A stretch of DNA of 35,420 nucleotides, taken from positions 1 through 35,420 of the forward strand of contig JAEXCA010000002.1 of NCBI GenBank assembly GCA_023393755.1, given 5' to 3'. A program made the translations under genes and the position numbers. The stretch's first letter is position 1, and each line of letters opens with the position of its first letter. Shown here piece by piece: positions 15,788-22,674 of this stretch. Below the pieces are notes generated by a model, which did not search any database, was not told the origin of the DNA, and was given only the letters and a program-made list of their open reading frames with translations. This DNA comes from Actinomycetes bacterium (lineage in GTDB: Bacteria; Actinomycetota; Actinomycetes; Propionibacteriales; Propionibacteriaceae).

Positions 15788-16909
15788 TCAGCGGTTCCGC
15801 TGAGTCAGCCACCGGGTGAACTCCAGGACGGCCGTCGTGATCGCGGCATGGTGCAGCGAGGCGGACAGGTCGAGGTTGTGGCCGGCCCCGGGGAGTTCGG
15901 CGTAGCCGATCGGTCCCGGCCCGCGAGCGCGCAACTCGTCGATGAACCCCCGGACCCCGGCCGCGCCGACCATCGGATCCGCATCGCCGTGCACCACCAG
16001 CAGCGGCGGCACCTGCCCGCTGAAATCGGTGGGGGCGGACTGAGCCTCTCCGCACGCCCGGCCGTAGTACCCGTAGAGCCCCACCACCGCCGAGACCGAG
16101 GTGTCGATCTGTTCGAAGCCGGGCTGGAGCTCCGGCTGCCCGGCCGACAGCCCACAGGTCAGCGCGAGGTGGGCGCCGGCCGACCCGCCCGCCACCACCA
16201 GCGTGGCGGGGTCGGCGCCGTACTGGTGACCCTCGGCGCGGAGCCATGCGATCACCCGCTTCGCGTCGATCAGGCTGGTGCGGTAGTCGGTGCGCAGGTG
16301 GTAGTCGGCGCTGACGCACACCCAGCCGTGGGCTGCGAGGGTCTCCAGCAGCAGCTTGGCCTGCCGGTTCTTCGAGCCGCTGTGGAAGCCGCCGGGGTGG
16401 AAGTAGGCGAAGACCGGGCCGGAGGTGACGTCCGGTCGCCGATAGACGTCCAGCCGGTTCCATCGTTGGGAGGGTCCGTACTGGAGGTTTCGGTGTCGCC
16501 GGACGCGGGGGTCGGGGATCCGGAACGGCGCGATCAGCGCCCAGGCGGCGCGGCGGCGGTGCGCCGTCCAACCGGTACGGGGACGGTCATCGCCGAGGGC
16601 CCGGGTCAGGGCCGCGTCCAGGACGCCCATCGCCCGTCCGGACAGCCAGGCGATGCGGCCCAGGCCGGCCAGGGCCAGCGCGGCGAGCGCGACCGCCAGC
16701 CAGGCGATCGGCTGGGCCAGGTCGCCCGAGATCGCCGCCAGCCAGGTGATCAGCACCAGGTACCAGGCCAGCAGGAACGGAGCCGTGTTCCCGATGGTGC
16801 CGAGCACGAAGCCGGGGGTGGCCCGGGGGCCGTCGGTCGGCCGGGGCCACAGCGTGCTGGCGACGATGGCGACGACCACCAGGACGGAGAAGAGGTAGCC
16901 GAACGGCAC
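15788..16909 (-). CDS. Membrane-anchored alpha/beta-hydrolase (esterase/lipase-like)
   Basis: This 373-aa protein has three N-terminal hydrophobic segments (~3-19, ~38-60, ~66-90) followed by an alpha/beta-hydrolase domain from ~145. The hydrolase resembles the HSL/BD-FAE esterase group: oxyanion motif FHPGGFHSGSKNR, nucleophile Ser in VVAGGSAGAHLAL, acid Asp in LVVHGDADPMVG and His in LPGAGHNLDLS. The topology places a hydrolase on a membrane anchor; substrate and side are unknown. GTG 16909 is chosen because GGAGG lies 5 nt upstream. It begins one base after the stop of the pterin dehydratase gene, so the two are translationally coupled. Confidence 0.8.
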   Translation of the reverse strand: MPFGYLFSVLVVVAIVASTLWPRPTDGPRATPGFVLGTIGNTAPFLLAWYLVLITWLAAISGDLAQPIAWLAVALAALALAGLGRIAWLSGRAMGVLDAALTRALGDDRPRTGWTAHRRRAAWALIAPFRIPDPRVRRHRNLQYGPSQRWNRLDVYRRPDVTSGPVFAYFHPGGFHSGSKNRQAKLLLETLAAHGWVCVSADYHLRTDYRTSLIDAKRVIAWLRAEGHQYGADPATLVVAGGSAGAHLALTCGLSAGQPELQPGFEQIDTSVSAVVGLYGYYGRACGEAQSAPTDFSGQVPPLLVVHGDADPMVGAAGVRGFIDELRARGPGPIGYAELPGAGHNLDLSASLHHAAITTAVLEFTRWLTQRNR

Positions 16910-16910
16910 G

Positions 16911-17243
16911 TCAGCCTCCGGTGGTGCCGTCCGCCTCTGGTTTCATGGATGGGACGCCCAGCGCGGCGGCGATCGCCGTGATCTCCCGGGCCAGCGCGAG
17001 ATCGCGATCCGTCACGCCGCCGACGTCGTGGCTGCTGAGCGAAACGGTGACCTCGGGATAGGTCAAGGTGAGGTCGGGGTGGTGCTGGAGAGCTTCGGCG
17101 ACCGCGCCGATCCGGTTGACGAACTCCAGGCCGGTGGCGAAGTCGCGGGTGTGGAAGCGGGCCAGCAGAGCGCCCTCGACCTGGCGCCAGTCGTCGAGGC
17201 CGGCTGCTGCCACCTGGGCGGGTGTTGGCTGTGAGTCACTCAT
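16911..17243 (-). CDS. 4a-hydroxytetrahydrobiopterin dehydratase (pterin-4a-carbinolamine dehydratase)
   Basis: This 110-aa enzyme dehydrates pterin-4a-carbinolamine, recycling the cofactor of aromatic amino acid hydroxylases; small members in bacteria are often of unclear role. The signature region is intact: FVNRIGAVAEALQHHPDLTLTYPEVTVSLSSHDVGGVTDRD, with the catalytic His-His-Pro and the distal His. Length is typical. ATG 17243 is chosen (MSDSQPTPAQ) because it matches family length; GGAG is 3 nt upstream, which is close. The membrane esterase follows after one base. Confidence 0.88.
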   Translation of the reverse strand: MSDSQPTPAQVAAAGLDDWRQVEGALLARFHTRDFATGLEFVNRIGAVAEALQHHPDLTLTYPEVTVSLSSHDVGGVTDRDLALAREITAIAAALGVPSMKPEADGTTGG

Positions 17244-17278
17244 CACTCCATCATGCCCCGTGTCGTCACCTACCGGAT

Positions 17279-17308
17279 TTGACCGGCTCCTCGCCGGCTC
17301 GCTAGCCT
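17279..17308 (+). promoter_or_regulatory. Promoter TTGACC-18 bp-TAGCCT
   Basis: A -35 box (17279-17284) and -10 box (17303-17308) with 18-bp spacing point rightward, away from the dehydratase gene. A start near 17315 would give a short RNA ending at the strong hairpin 17508-17543. Confidence 0.5.
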
Positions 17309-17341
17309 GCAAGGCTGATTTCGAACAAGGAAGCAACGACG

Positions 17342-17470
17342 ATGCCCGGCCTGGATAGCGCGAAGCGCCCGCAGCTGATGCTGCTCGGCATGCCGTCGTG
17401 GCATGCCTCCGAGCGATTCCCCTACCTGAATGGCGGGATCGAAACCGGCAGCAGTGGACCTCCGACCTGA
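17342..17470 (+). CDS. Small open reading frame (42 aa), unrecognised
   Basis: ATG 17342 is preceded by AAGGAAG at 8 nt and by the promoter at 17279-17308; the transcript would end at the hairpin 17508-17543. The peptide (starts MPGLDSAKRPQLMLLGMPSW) has one short hydrophobic patch and no known motif. The same stretch has RNA-folding potential: two ggcatgcc copies around gtcgt, and cgattccc pairing with gggatcg. The transcript may therefore be a non-coding or leader RNA rather than a peptide gene. I cannot assign a function. Confidence 0.3.
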   Translation: MPGLDSAKRPQLMLLGMPSWHASERFPYLNGGIETGSSGPPT

Positions 17471-17507
17471 CCCCCAGGCTGAAACCTGGATCGTGTCCAG
17501 GCACATC

Positions 17508-17543
17508 GGAACCGCCCACTCGCCAGCCGAGTCGGGCGGTTCC
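17508..17543 (+). terminator. Strong intrinsic terminator-like hairpin
   Basis: GGAACCGCCC and ACTCG pair with CGAGT and GGGCGGTTCC around a five-base loop with one bulged C. This gives about 15 base pairs. It is followed by tcgcgtttg, a weak T run. It ends the short transcription unit started at 17279. Confidence 0.6.
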
Positions 17544-17597
17544 TCGCGTTTGCGGACAACTGAACAGCGGACCCTCGCGGGTGGCCCCCGCGATCGT

Positions 17598-17669
17598 GGA
17601 CTCCAAGCTCTGATGGCGGAGCATCCGGTTGAAGCCCGGAGGGGGATGGTTCGAATCCATCGGAGTCCA
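17598..17669 (+). tRNA. tRNA-like fold, Phe (GAA) anticodon, probably degenerate
   Basis: A full cloverleaf can be drawn: acceptor GGACTCC/GGAGTCC, D-stem GCTC/GAGC with an 8-nt loop, anticodon stem TCCGG/CCGGA with loop TTGAAGC (anticodon GAA), variable loop GGGG, and T-arm GATGG-TTCGAAT-CCATC. Discriminator is A; CCA is not encoded. Conserved T8 and A14 are missing and position 37 is G, so it is probably a degenerate or specialised tRNA rather than the housekeeping tRNA-Phe. Confidence 0.5.
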
Positions 17670-17783
17670 CCCATCCCGGTCAACACCGCGGCCGAGATGA
17701 ACCTGCCTTCGTATCCCAACTGGCAGTGGACGCCGGCGCCAACCCGGCTCGACTCCGGGTGGAGGTACCTCGGACCGCCGAGA

Positions 17784-17862
17784 TTCTCAGCCAGCTGCCG
17801 CGTCCCGGCCGCAGCGCAACCGCAGGAGTTGTCGTTGTCAGGCCGAATTCCAGGCTGAGAGC
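17784..17862 (+). ncRNA. Degenerate tRNA-like cloverleaf
   Basis: Acceptor TTCTCAG/CTGAGAG (7 pairs, one wobble), D-stem GCTGC/GCAGC with a 12-nt loop, anticodon-type stem GCAAC/GTTGT with loop CGCAGGA, and T-arm TCAGG-CCGAATT-CCAGG with one mismatch. T33 and T54 are absent, so a functional tRNA is unlikely. It is recorded because it sits in a series of tRNA-like folds ahead of HNH-RtcB. Confidence 0.3.
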
Positions 17863-18002
17863 AACCATCTCTGCGGACTCATCGTCACCAGCCGTCGTGA
17901 CACCGCTCACAGCGACAACATCGGCGGTTTGAACAGGCTCGCAGCCGCCGGACGGCCCGGCAGACCAGCGTGGGCGCTGGACGGCGGAGTGGGAGTCTCC
18001 GC

Positions 18003-18046
18003 GGCGGCGCCGGACATCCGGAGCAACGACCATTGTCGGCGCCGCC
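18003..18046 (+). other. Long GC-rich hairpin just upstream of the tRNA-Pro-like gene
   Basis: GGCGGCGCC pairs with GGCGCCGCC over nine bases, and GACA with TGTC continues the stem past one bulged G; the loop is 17 nt. It ends three bases before the tRNA 5' end, so it could be a terminator of upstream transcription or part of the tRNA precursor. Apart from the tRNA-like folds, nothing else is recognised in 17870-18002. Confidence 0.5.
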
Positions 18047-18049
18047 CCA

Positions 18050-18122
18050 CGGGACGTAGCGCAGTGGCTAGCGCGCCTGCCCTGGGAGCAGGAGATCGTG
18101 GGTTCGACTCCCGCCGTTCCGA
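18050..18122 (+). tRNA. tRNA-Pro-like (UGG anticodon, C33)
   Basis: 73 nt: acceptor CGGGACG/CGTTCCG, TA at 8-9, D-stem GCGC/GCGC with loop AGTGGCTA (A14, G18-G19 and A21 present), anticodon stem CCTGC/GCAGG with loop CCTGGGA, T-arm GTGGG-TTCGACT-CCCGC, discriminator A, no encoded CCA. Read by position, the anticodon is TGG (Pro) and G37 fits Pro. The universally conserved T33 is C here. The elbow is canonical, so this is very likely processed as a tRNA, though decoding may be altered. The HNH gene begins 36 bases downstream. Confidence 0.75.
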
Positions 18123-18158
18123 CTTACATCCACCCACAGACTCGAAAGGAGGGGCGAC

Positions 18159-18620
18159 ATGTCCCAGGTGGTCATTCTCAACGCCGGCGGCCAGCAGGTG
18201 CTCGGCGAAGTCACCGTGAAGCACGCCATCGGCATGCTGCACCGGCAGGTCGCCCGCGTCCACGAAGCGGTACCGGGCGAGCGGATCGGCCCGTACCCGG
18301 TGCCCCGCTCGGTCGAACTGGAGCGCTGGATCTACACCAAGTGGGTGTGGGAGGCGACCGGGACGCTGGTCTGCAGCCGGGCGAACGTGCTGCGGCGCGA
18401 CCGCTGGAGCTGCGCCTACTGCGGCCGGACCGGCAACACCTGGGATCACATCCTGCCGAGATCCCGGGGCGGTCGGTCGACCTGGACGAACACCGTTGCG
18501 GCCTGCCTGGCCTGCAACGGGCTCAAGGCCGACCGCACGCCCGAAGAGGCCGGGATGCAACTGCAGTTCCGGCCTCACGTCCCCACCCTGGCCGAGCTTC
18601 GGCCGGCCAAGTACCGGTGA
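18159..18620 (+). CDS. HNH endonuclease
   Basis: This 153-aa protein has an N-terminal helical region with KHAIGMLHRQVARVHEA and a C-terminal HNH nuclease domain. Visible motifs are the zinc pair CAYCGRTG (~88-95), the catalytic block WDHILPRSRGGRSTWTNTVAACLACNGLKADRTPEEAG with the metal-binding His and Asn, and the second zinc pair CLAC. It belongs to the common actinobacterial HNH family of unknown biological substrate. ATG 18159 follows AAAGGAGG by 7 nt. It sits between the tRNA-Pro-like gene and rtcB, all on the same strand. That context invites an RNA-processing role, but DNA cleavage is the default for HNH proteins. A 72-bp repeat begins directly after its stop codon. Confidence 0.85.
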   Translation: MSQVVILNAGGQQVLGEVTVKHAIGMLHRQVARVHEAVPGERIGPYPVPRSVELERWIYTKWVWEATGTLVCSRANVLRRDRWSCAYCGRTGNTWDHILPRSRGGRSTWTNTVAACLACNGLKADRTPEEAGMQLQFRPHVPTLAELRPAKYR

Positions 18621-18621
18621 G

Positions 18622-18700
18622 CCGGACAAATCGAACTGCAGATGAGCCGATCGAGCCCGAAATGGGGCTCCGAGGTCAATCTGGAGGTCGATTTGTCCGG
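18622..18700 (+). repeat. 72-bp palindromic element, family B, copy 2
   Basis: The element begins ccggacaaatcgaactgcag and ends ctggaggtcgatttgtccgg, ends that are near-perfect inverted repeats. It starts one base after the HNH stop codon. This is the most symmetric of the three copies. Transcribed, it would form a long imperfect hairpin between the HNH gene and rtcB. Confidence 0.8.
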
Positions 18701-18736
18701 CCGCCCCCGGTGAACACACTGATGAAGAGAGGAATC

Positions 18737-19972
18737 ATGTCCATCAACCGACTCCATCCGGAGTTCCCGATCGCGCTGCCGGGGGCGGCCGACGGCAACA
18801 CCTGGATGTGGGCGCGCCCGCACGAGGTGGAGCCGGCCGCCCTCGACCAACTGCGCAACATCTCCCGGCTGCCCTGGGTCGACCGGGTCCGGGTGATGCC
18901 GGACGTCCACCTCGGCAAGGGCGCGACCGTTGGCTCCGTCATCGCCATGCGGGACGCGGTCAGCCCGGCCGCGGTCGGGGTCGACATCGGCTGCGGCATG
19001 GCCGGCGTCCGGACCAACCTGACGCTGAACGACCTGCCGGATGATCTGCACTCGCTGCGGGTCGCGATCGAGGCAGCCGTCCCGGTCGGCTTCAACGGCA
19101 ACGACGGCCAGGCGCCGATCCTGCGGTCGGACTTCCGGCTGCGCACCCGGTTCGACCAGCTGTTCGGCCGGTTCGACGACCTTCGTGCGCCGGGGATCGA
19201 CGAGCGGGAGGGACGCGCCCTGTCGCAGTGCGGTTCGCTGGGTGGCGGTAACCACTTCATCGAGCTGTGCGCTGCCGAGCAGGACGACCACCTGTGGATC
19301 ACCCTGCACTCGGGCAGCCGGAACATCGGCAAGGAGCTGGCCGAGCGGCACATTGCCACCGCCCGGACGCTGGAGCACAACCTCGGGCTACCGGATCGCG
19401 ATCTGGCGGTGTTCCTGGCCGGCACCGCGGAGATGGACGCCTACCTGAACGACCTGTGGTGGGCGCAGGACTACGCGATGCTCTCCCGGACGATCATGCT
19501 CGCCACTGTGCAGAAGGTCGTCACCGACTGGTTCGCCGCGCTCGGTTCGTCCGTCGCGTTCGATGAGGCGGTGCTCTGCCACCACAACTACGTGGCCCGC
19601 GAGGTGCTGACTGACGGTACCGAGCTGCTCGTAACGAGGAAGGGCGCGATCCGGGCGGGTATCAACGATCGGGGCCTGATCCCGGGCTCGATGGGCACCG
19701 GCAGCTACGTGGTCCGTGGTCTCGGCAACGAGGAGTCGTTGTGGTCCGCGTCCCACGGTGCCGGACGCCGGATGTCCCGCGGGCAGGCGAAGCGGACCTT
19801 CACCACCGAGGATCTCGCCGCCCAGACCGCCGGCATCGAGTGCCGCAAGGACGCCGGTGTGGTGGACGAGATCCCCGGCGCCTACAAGGACATCAACGAG
19901 GTGATGGCGGCGCAGATCGACCTCGTCGAGGTCGAGGCCCGCCTGCAGACCCTGCTCTGCGTGAAGGGCTGA
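18737..19972 (+). CDS. rtcB: RNA ligase RtcB
   Basis: This 411-aa GTP- and Mn-dependent ligase joins RNA 2',3'-cyclic phosphate (or 3'-phosphate) ends to 5'-OH ends, as in tRNA repair. Key elements are present: MPDVHLGKGATVGSVIA, DIGCGMAGVRTNL with the metal-binding Cys, GGGNHFIE, LHSGSRNIGKELA, HHNYVAREV, TRKGAIRAG, and the guanylylated His in ASHGAGRRMSRGQAKR (~335). Length is normal for the bacterial family. ATG 18737 follows GAGAGGA by 5 nt. No archease or RtcA gene is visible. Being downstream of the tRNA-like genes and HNH gene suggests that its substrates may include the nearby tRNA-like RNAs; that is inference. Confidence 0.94.
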   Translation: MSINRLHPEFPIALPGAADGNTWMWARPHEVEPAALDQLRNISRLPWVDRVRVMPDVHLGKGATVGSVIAMRDAVSPAAVGVDIGCGMAGVRTNLTLNDLPDDLHSLRVAIEAAVPVGFNGNDGQAPILRSDFRLRTRFDQLFGRFDDLRAPGIDEREGRALSQCGSLGGGNHFIELCAAEQDDHLWITLHSGSRNIGKELAERHIATARTLEHNLGLPDRDLAVFLAGTAEMDAYLNDLWWAQDYAMLSRTIMLATVQKVVTDWFAALGSSVAFDEAVLCHHNYVAREVLTDGTELLVTRKGAIRAGINDRGLIPGSMGTGSYVVRGLGNEESLWSASHGAGRRMSRGQAKRTFTTEDLAAQTAGIECRKDAGVVDEIPGAYKDINEVMAAQIDLVEVEARLQTLLCVKG

Positions 19973-19982
19973 GGACGAGCGG

Positions 19983-20079
19983 CCACCAGGAAGCGTCCCC
20001 GGTGGCCCTGCTGAGGCTGCCGAAGCTGGGACCACCAGGGACGGTTCCGGGGCCACCGGGGACGGTTCCTGTTGGCCCC
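19983..20079. repeat. 21-bp repeats, family C, locus 2 (inverted arrangement)
   Basis: One forward-type unit (ggaagcgtccccggtggccc) is followed by two units in reverse complement (gggacggttccggggccacc and ggacggttcctgttggcccc). Facing units could pair in RNA after the rtcB stop and may act as a terminator before the ArsR promoter at 20091. Confidence 0.7.
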
Positions 20080-20090
20080 ATCCCGTCTTC

Positions 20091-20120
20091 TTGACAGGTG
20101 ACTAAAAAGTCACCTATTGT
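20091..20120 (+). promoter_or_regulatory. ArsR promoter with operator filling the spacer
   Basis: TTGACA (20091-20096) and TATTGT (20115-20120) are separated by 18 bp. The spacer is essentially one palindrome, AGGTGACTAAAAAGTCACCT (20096-20115). The ArsR protein would exclude polymerase. Seven bases after the -10 comes GTG 20128, implying a leaderless transcript. Confidence 0.75.
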
Positions 20121-20127
20121 CGGGGCT

Positions 20128-20472
20128 GTGGACGACGGCGACCTGGTTTTCAAGGCGTTGGCCGATCCCATCCGGAGACTGCTGCTGGATGCCCTCTTCG
20201 AGCGGGACGGCCGCTCGCTCGGAGAGCTCGAAGCGGTGGTCAACCAGCACGTCGAGATGACTCGTTTCGGTGTCGCCAAGCATCTGCGACAGCTGGAAGC
20301 CGCGAATCTCGTCACCAGCCGCAAGCAGGGCCGGGAGAAGCTCCATCACCTCAATCCCGTTCCGATCCAACAGATTCATCGGCGCTGGATCGGCAAGTAC
20401 GCCGAGCGGGCGATGCTCGCCGGGGCGCTGCTCGATCTCAAAGCCCAACTCGAGGAGAACGACGAACCGTGA
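20128..20472 (+). CDS. ArsR-family transcriptional repressor
   Basis: This 114-aa winged-helix repressor has LVFKALADPIRRLLLDALFERDGRSLGELE, recognition helix MTRFGVAKHLRQLEAANLV and wing KQGREKLHHLNPVPIQQIH, with C-terminal helix RWIGKYAERAMLAGALLDLKAQLE. There is no Cys metal site, which matches the ArsR subgroup paired with SRPBCC/AHSA1 proteins. Although the frame is open from GTG 20098, that codon lies inside the promoter palindrome. GTG 20128 (VDDGDLVFKAL) fits the family start and lies seven bases after the -10 box, so translation is probably leaderless. The SRPBCC gene overlaps its stop by four bases. Confidence 0.88.
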   Translation: MDDGDLVFKALADPIRRLLLDALFERDGRSLGELEAVVNQHVEMTRFGVAKHLRQLEAANLVTSRKQGREKLHHLNPVPIQQIHRRWIGKYAERAMLAGALLDLKAQLEENDEP

Positions 20473-20957
20473 GCGACAATCTGATTCAGGTCTACACCGT
20501 CTACATCCAGGCCCACGCCAGCAAGGTGTGGGACGCCATCACCACCTCCGAGTACACCAACCAGTGGGGGTACGGCGGGGATACCGAGTACGACTTCACG
20601 CCCGGCGGGAAGTACTGCAACTTCACCACCGACGCGATGAAGGCGATGGGCCTGGGCGACGTGGCGATCAGCGGCACCGTCCTCTCGGTCGAAGTCGGAA
20701 GCCGGCTGGAGATCACCTGGAAGCCCGCCTGGTGCCCCGATGCGCCGGAGACGAAGCTGACCTGGGAGCTGACCGAGTTCGACGGCCCGCTCACCCGGGT
20801 GGTGCTCACCCACGACCTGACCGCCCACCCGCCGCTGGCCGACGAGGTCGCCGGTGGCGGCCAGCCCGACCAGGGTGGCGGCGGCTGGCCGTGGACGCTG
20901 GCCAGCCTGAAGACCCTGGTGGAGACCGGACGTCCGATGGTGGGTTCCGGCTCCTGA
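20469..20957 (+). CDS. SRPBCC / AHSA1-domain protein
   Basis: This 162-aa protein has the START-like AHSA1 fold, a hydrophobic-cavity barrel. Motifs: VYIQAHASKVWDAITTSEYTNQWGYGG at the N terminus, YDFTPGGKYCNF, VLSVEVGSRLEITWKPAW and TRVVLTHDL, ending in WPWTLASLKTLVETG typical of the last helix. GTG 20469 overlaps the ArsR stop (GTGA), a classic coupled arrangement. Members of such ArsR-SRPBCC pairs are thought to bind or act on small ligands; none is evident here. Confidence 0.88.
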   Translation: MSDNLIQVYTVYIQAHASKVWDAITTSEYTNQWGYGGDTEYDFTPGGKYCNFTTDAMKAMGLGDVAISGTVLSVEVGSRLEITWKPAWCPDAPETKLTWELTEFDGPLTRVVLTHDLTAHPPLADEVAGGGQPDQGGGGWPWTLASLKTLVETGRPMVGSGS

Positions 20958-21290
20958 ACGGCCGGTCCGATCGAGGGCCATCTGCTCGATGTGCCGGTGC
21001 AGGCGGCGGAGGCGGCGTCGCCAGCGGACCGGGCCGCGAGCCGGGCCACCTCCGAGGGTGCGGACCGGGCGGCCCGGTGGGCGTCGAGCGAGGCGACGCG
21101 CTGCAGTTTCGTCCGACTGGCGCCGTTGATGAACACCCAGGCGGCGTCGATCGCGGCCCTCGGGCGGGGGTCATCGGGAACCGACTGCTCGAAACCGGCA
21201 GGACGTCCTCGGCGTGCAGCACCACGAGGTGCGCGACCGCTCGCAACTCGTCCATCGCCAGGTCGAAGTCGCCCGAGACGAGGTCCCCGC
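20958..21290 (-). pseudogene. Frameshifted and truncated putative immunity-protein gene
   Basis: Two minus-strand frames together resemble the actinobacterial 'putative immunity protein' family, judged from memory of its sequence pattern. The first frame gives DFDLAMDELRAVAHLVVLHAEDVLPV. After a one-base shift near 21171-21183 the second frame continues DDPRPRAAIDAAWVFINGAS and KLQRVASLDAHRAARSA. The expected C-terminal half is missing; the frame runs into the end of the SRPBCC gene. No start codon with a ribosome site is visible. A sequencing indel could explain the shift but not the missing end. Confidence 0.55.
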
Positions 21291-21309
21291 GGTGCGCCGT
21301 GGAGCTCCG

Positions 21310-22674
21310 TCAGTGCTGCATGTCGACGAAGCGGGAGTAGTGGCCCTGGAAGGCCACGGTCACCGGACGGGTCTGGCCGTTACGGTGCTTGGCGATGATC
21401 AGGTCGGCCTCGCCGGCCCGCTCGGAGGCGTTGTTGTACATGTCCTCGCGGTGCAGCAGGATCACCACGTCGGCGTCCTGTTCCAGCGAGCCCGACTCGC
21501 GAAGATCGGAGAGCATCGGCTTCTTGTCGGTGCGCTGCTCGGGGCCACGGTTGAGCTGGGAGAGCGCGACCACCGGGACGTCCAGCTCCTTGGCGAGCAG
21601 CTTCATCTGGCGGGAGAACTCCGAGACCTCAAGCTGGCGGCTCTCCACCCGTTTTCCGGAGGTCATCAACTGCAGGTAGTCGACGATCACGAGCTTGAGG
21701 TCGTGCCGCTGCTTGAGCCGGCGGGCCTTGGCCCGGATCTCCATCATGGTCAGGTTGGGCGAGTCGTCGATGAACAGCGGCGCCTCGGCCACCTCGGCGG
21801 TCTTGCGGGCGATCCGGCTCCAGTTCTCGTCGCTCATCCGTCCCTTGCGAATGTCGCCCAGCGGCACCTGCGCCTCGGCCGACAGCAGTCGCATCACGAT
21901 CTCGGTCTTGGTCATCTCCAGGCTGAAGAAGGCCGAGCACAGGCCGTGCTGAATGGACGCCGCGCGGGCGAAGTCGAGCCCGAGGGTGGACTTGCCGACA
22001 CCGGGACGGGCGGCGATGATCACCATCTGTCCGGGGTGCAGACCGTTGGTGAGTTCGTCCAACTCGATGAACCCGGTCGGGACGCCGGCCATGATGCCGT
22101 GCGCCGACAGCGCCTCGATCTCGTCCAGGGTGGCTTCCATCAGCGCCGAGAGCGGCTGGTAATCCTCGCCGGTCTTGCCCTCGGCGACCGAGTAGATCGC
22201 CTGCTGCGCGGCGTCCACGATGCCGGAGACGTCTCCCTGGCCGGAATAGCCCAGCTGGGCGATCTTCATCGATGCCTCGACCAGCCGGCGGAGGATCGCC
22301 TTCTCCCGGACGATCTCGGCGTAGTAGGCGGCGTTGGACGCGATCGACACGGTGGAGAGCAGATCGTGCAGGTAGATGTGCCCGCCGATCCTGCCCAGCT
22401 CACCCCGCTTGGCCAGCTCGTCGGCGACGGTGATCGCGTCCGCCGGTTCCCCGCGTCCATAGAGGTCGACGATCGCGGAATAGATCTGCTCGTGGGCGGG
22501 ACGGTAGAAGTCGTGGCCGCGGACGATCTCCGCGACGTCGCCGATCGCGTCCTTGCTGAGCAGCATCGCGCCCAGCACGCTCTGCTCGGCCTGGACGTCC
22601 TGCGGCGGTGTCCGGTCGGTGCCGCCGTACTCGGGAACATCGTTCCCGTACGGCATCACCTCCGCCAACGACAC
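21310..22674 (-). CDS. dnaB: Replicative DNA helicase DnaB
   Basis: This 454-aa hexameric 5'-3' helicase is loaded at the origin and unwinds DNA at the fork. The N-terminal domain includes PPQDVQAEQSVLGAMLLSKDAIGDVAEIV. The RecA-like C-terminal domain has Walker A IAARPGVGKSTLGLDFA (~245), FFSLEMTKTEIVMRLL, Walker B KLVIVDYLQLM, VVALSQLNRGPEQRTDKKP and DLRESGSLEQDADVVILLHR. No intein is inserted. GTG 22674 (VSLAEVMPYGND) has purine-rich AGCAGGGGG upstream; ATG 22656 is an alternative with GGAGG only 3 nt away. It stands alone between the immunity remnant and a region dense in DnaA-box-like sites. Confidence 0.94.
   Translation of the reverse strand: MSLAEVMPYGNDVPEYGGTDRTPPQDVQAEQSVLGAMLLSKDAIGDVAEIVRGHDFYRPAHEQIYSAIVDLYGRGEPADAITVADELAKRGELGRIGGHIYLHDLLSTVSIASNAAYYAEIVREKAILRRLVEASMKIAQLGYSGQGDVSGIVDAAQQAIYSVAEGKTGEDYQPLSALMEATLDEIEALSAHGIMAGVPTGFIELDELTNGLHPGQMVIIAARPGVGKSTLGLDFARAASIQHGLCSAFFSLEMTKTEIVMRLLSAEAQVPLGDIRKGRMSDENWSRIARKTAEVAEAPLFIDDSPNLTMMEIRAKARRLKQRHDLKLVIVDYLQLMTSGKRVESRQLEVSEFSRQMKLLAKELDVPVVALSQLNRGPEQRTDKKPMLSDLRESGSLEQDADVVILLHREDMYNNASERAGEADLIIAKHRNGQTRPVTVAFQGHYSRFVDMQH

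Noticed and set aside
17379..17457. Another possible cloverleaf (acceptor TGCTGCT/AGCAGTG)
   Set aside because: It needs two wobble pairs in the acceptor, the T-loop is ATCGAAA, the D-arm is a long self-pairing palindrome and no proper anticodon stem forms; it also overlaps the better-supported small transcription unit.
18159..19972. Homing endonuclease/intron or toxin-antitoxin interpretation of HNH-rtcB
   Set aside because: No intron or intein boundaries are visible, and the HNH protein belongs to a common free-standing actinobacterial family; no antitoxin-like partner is seen.
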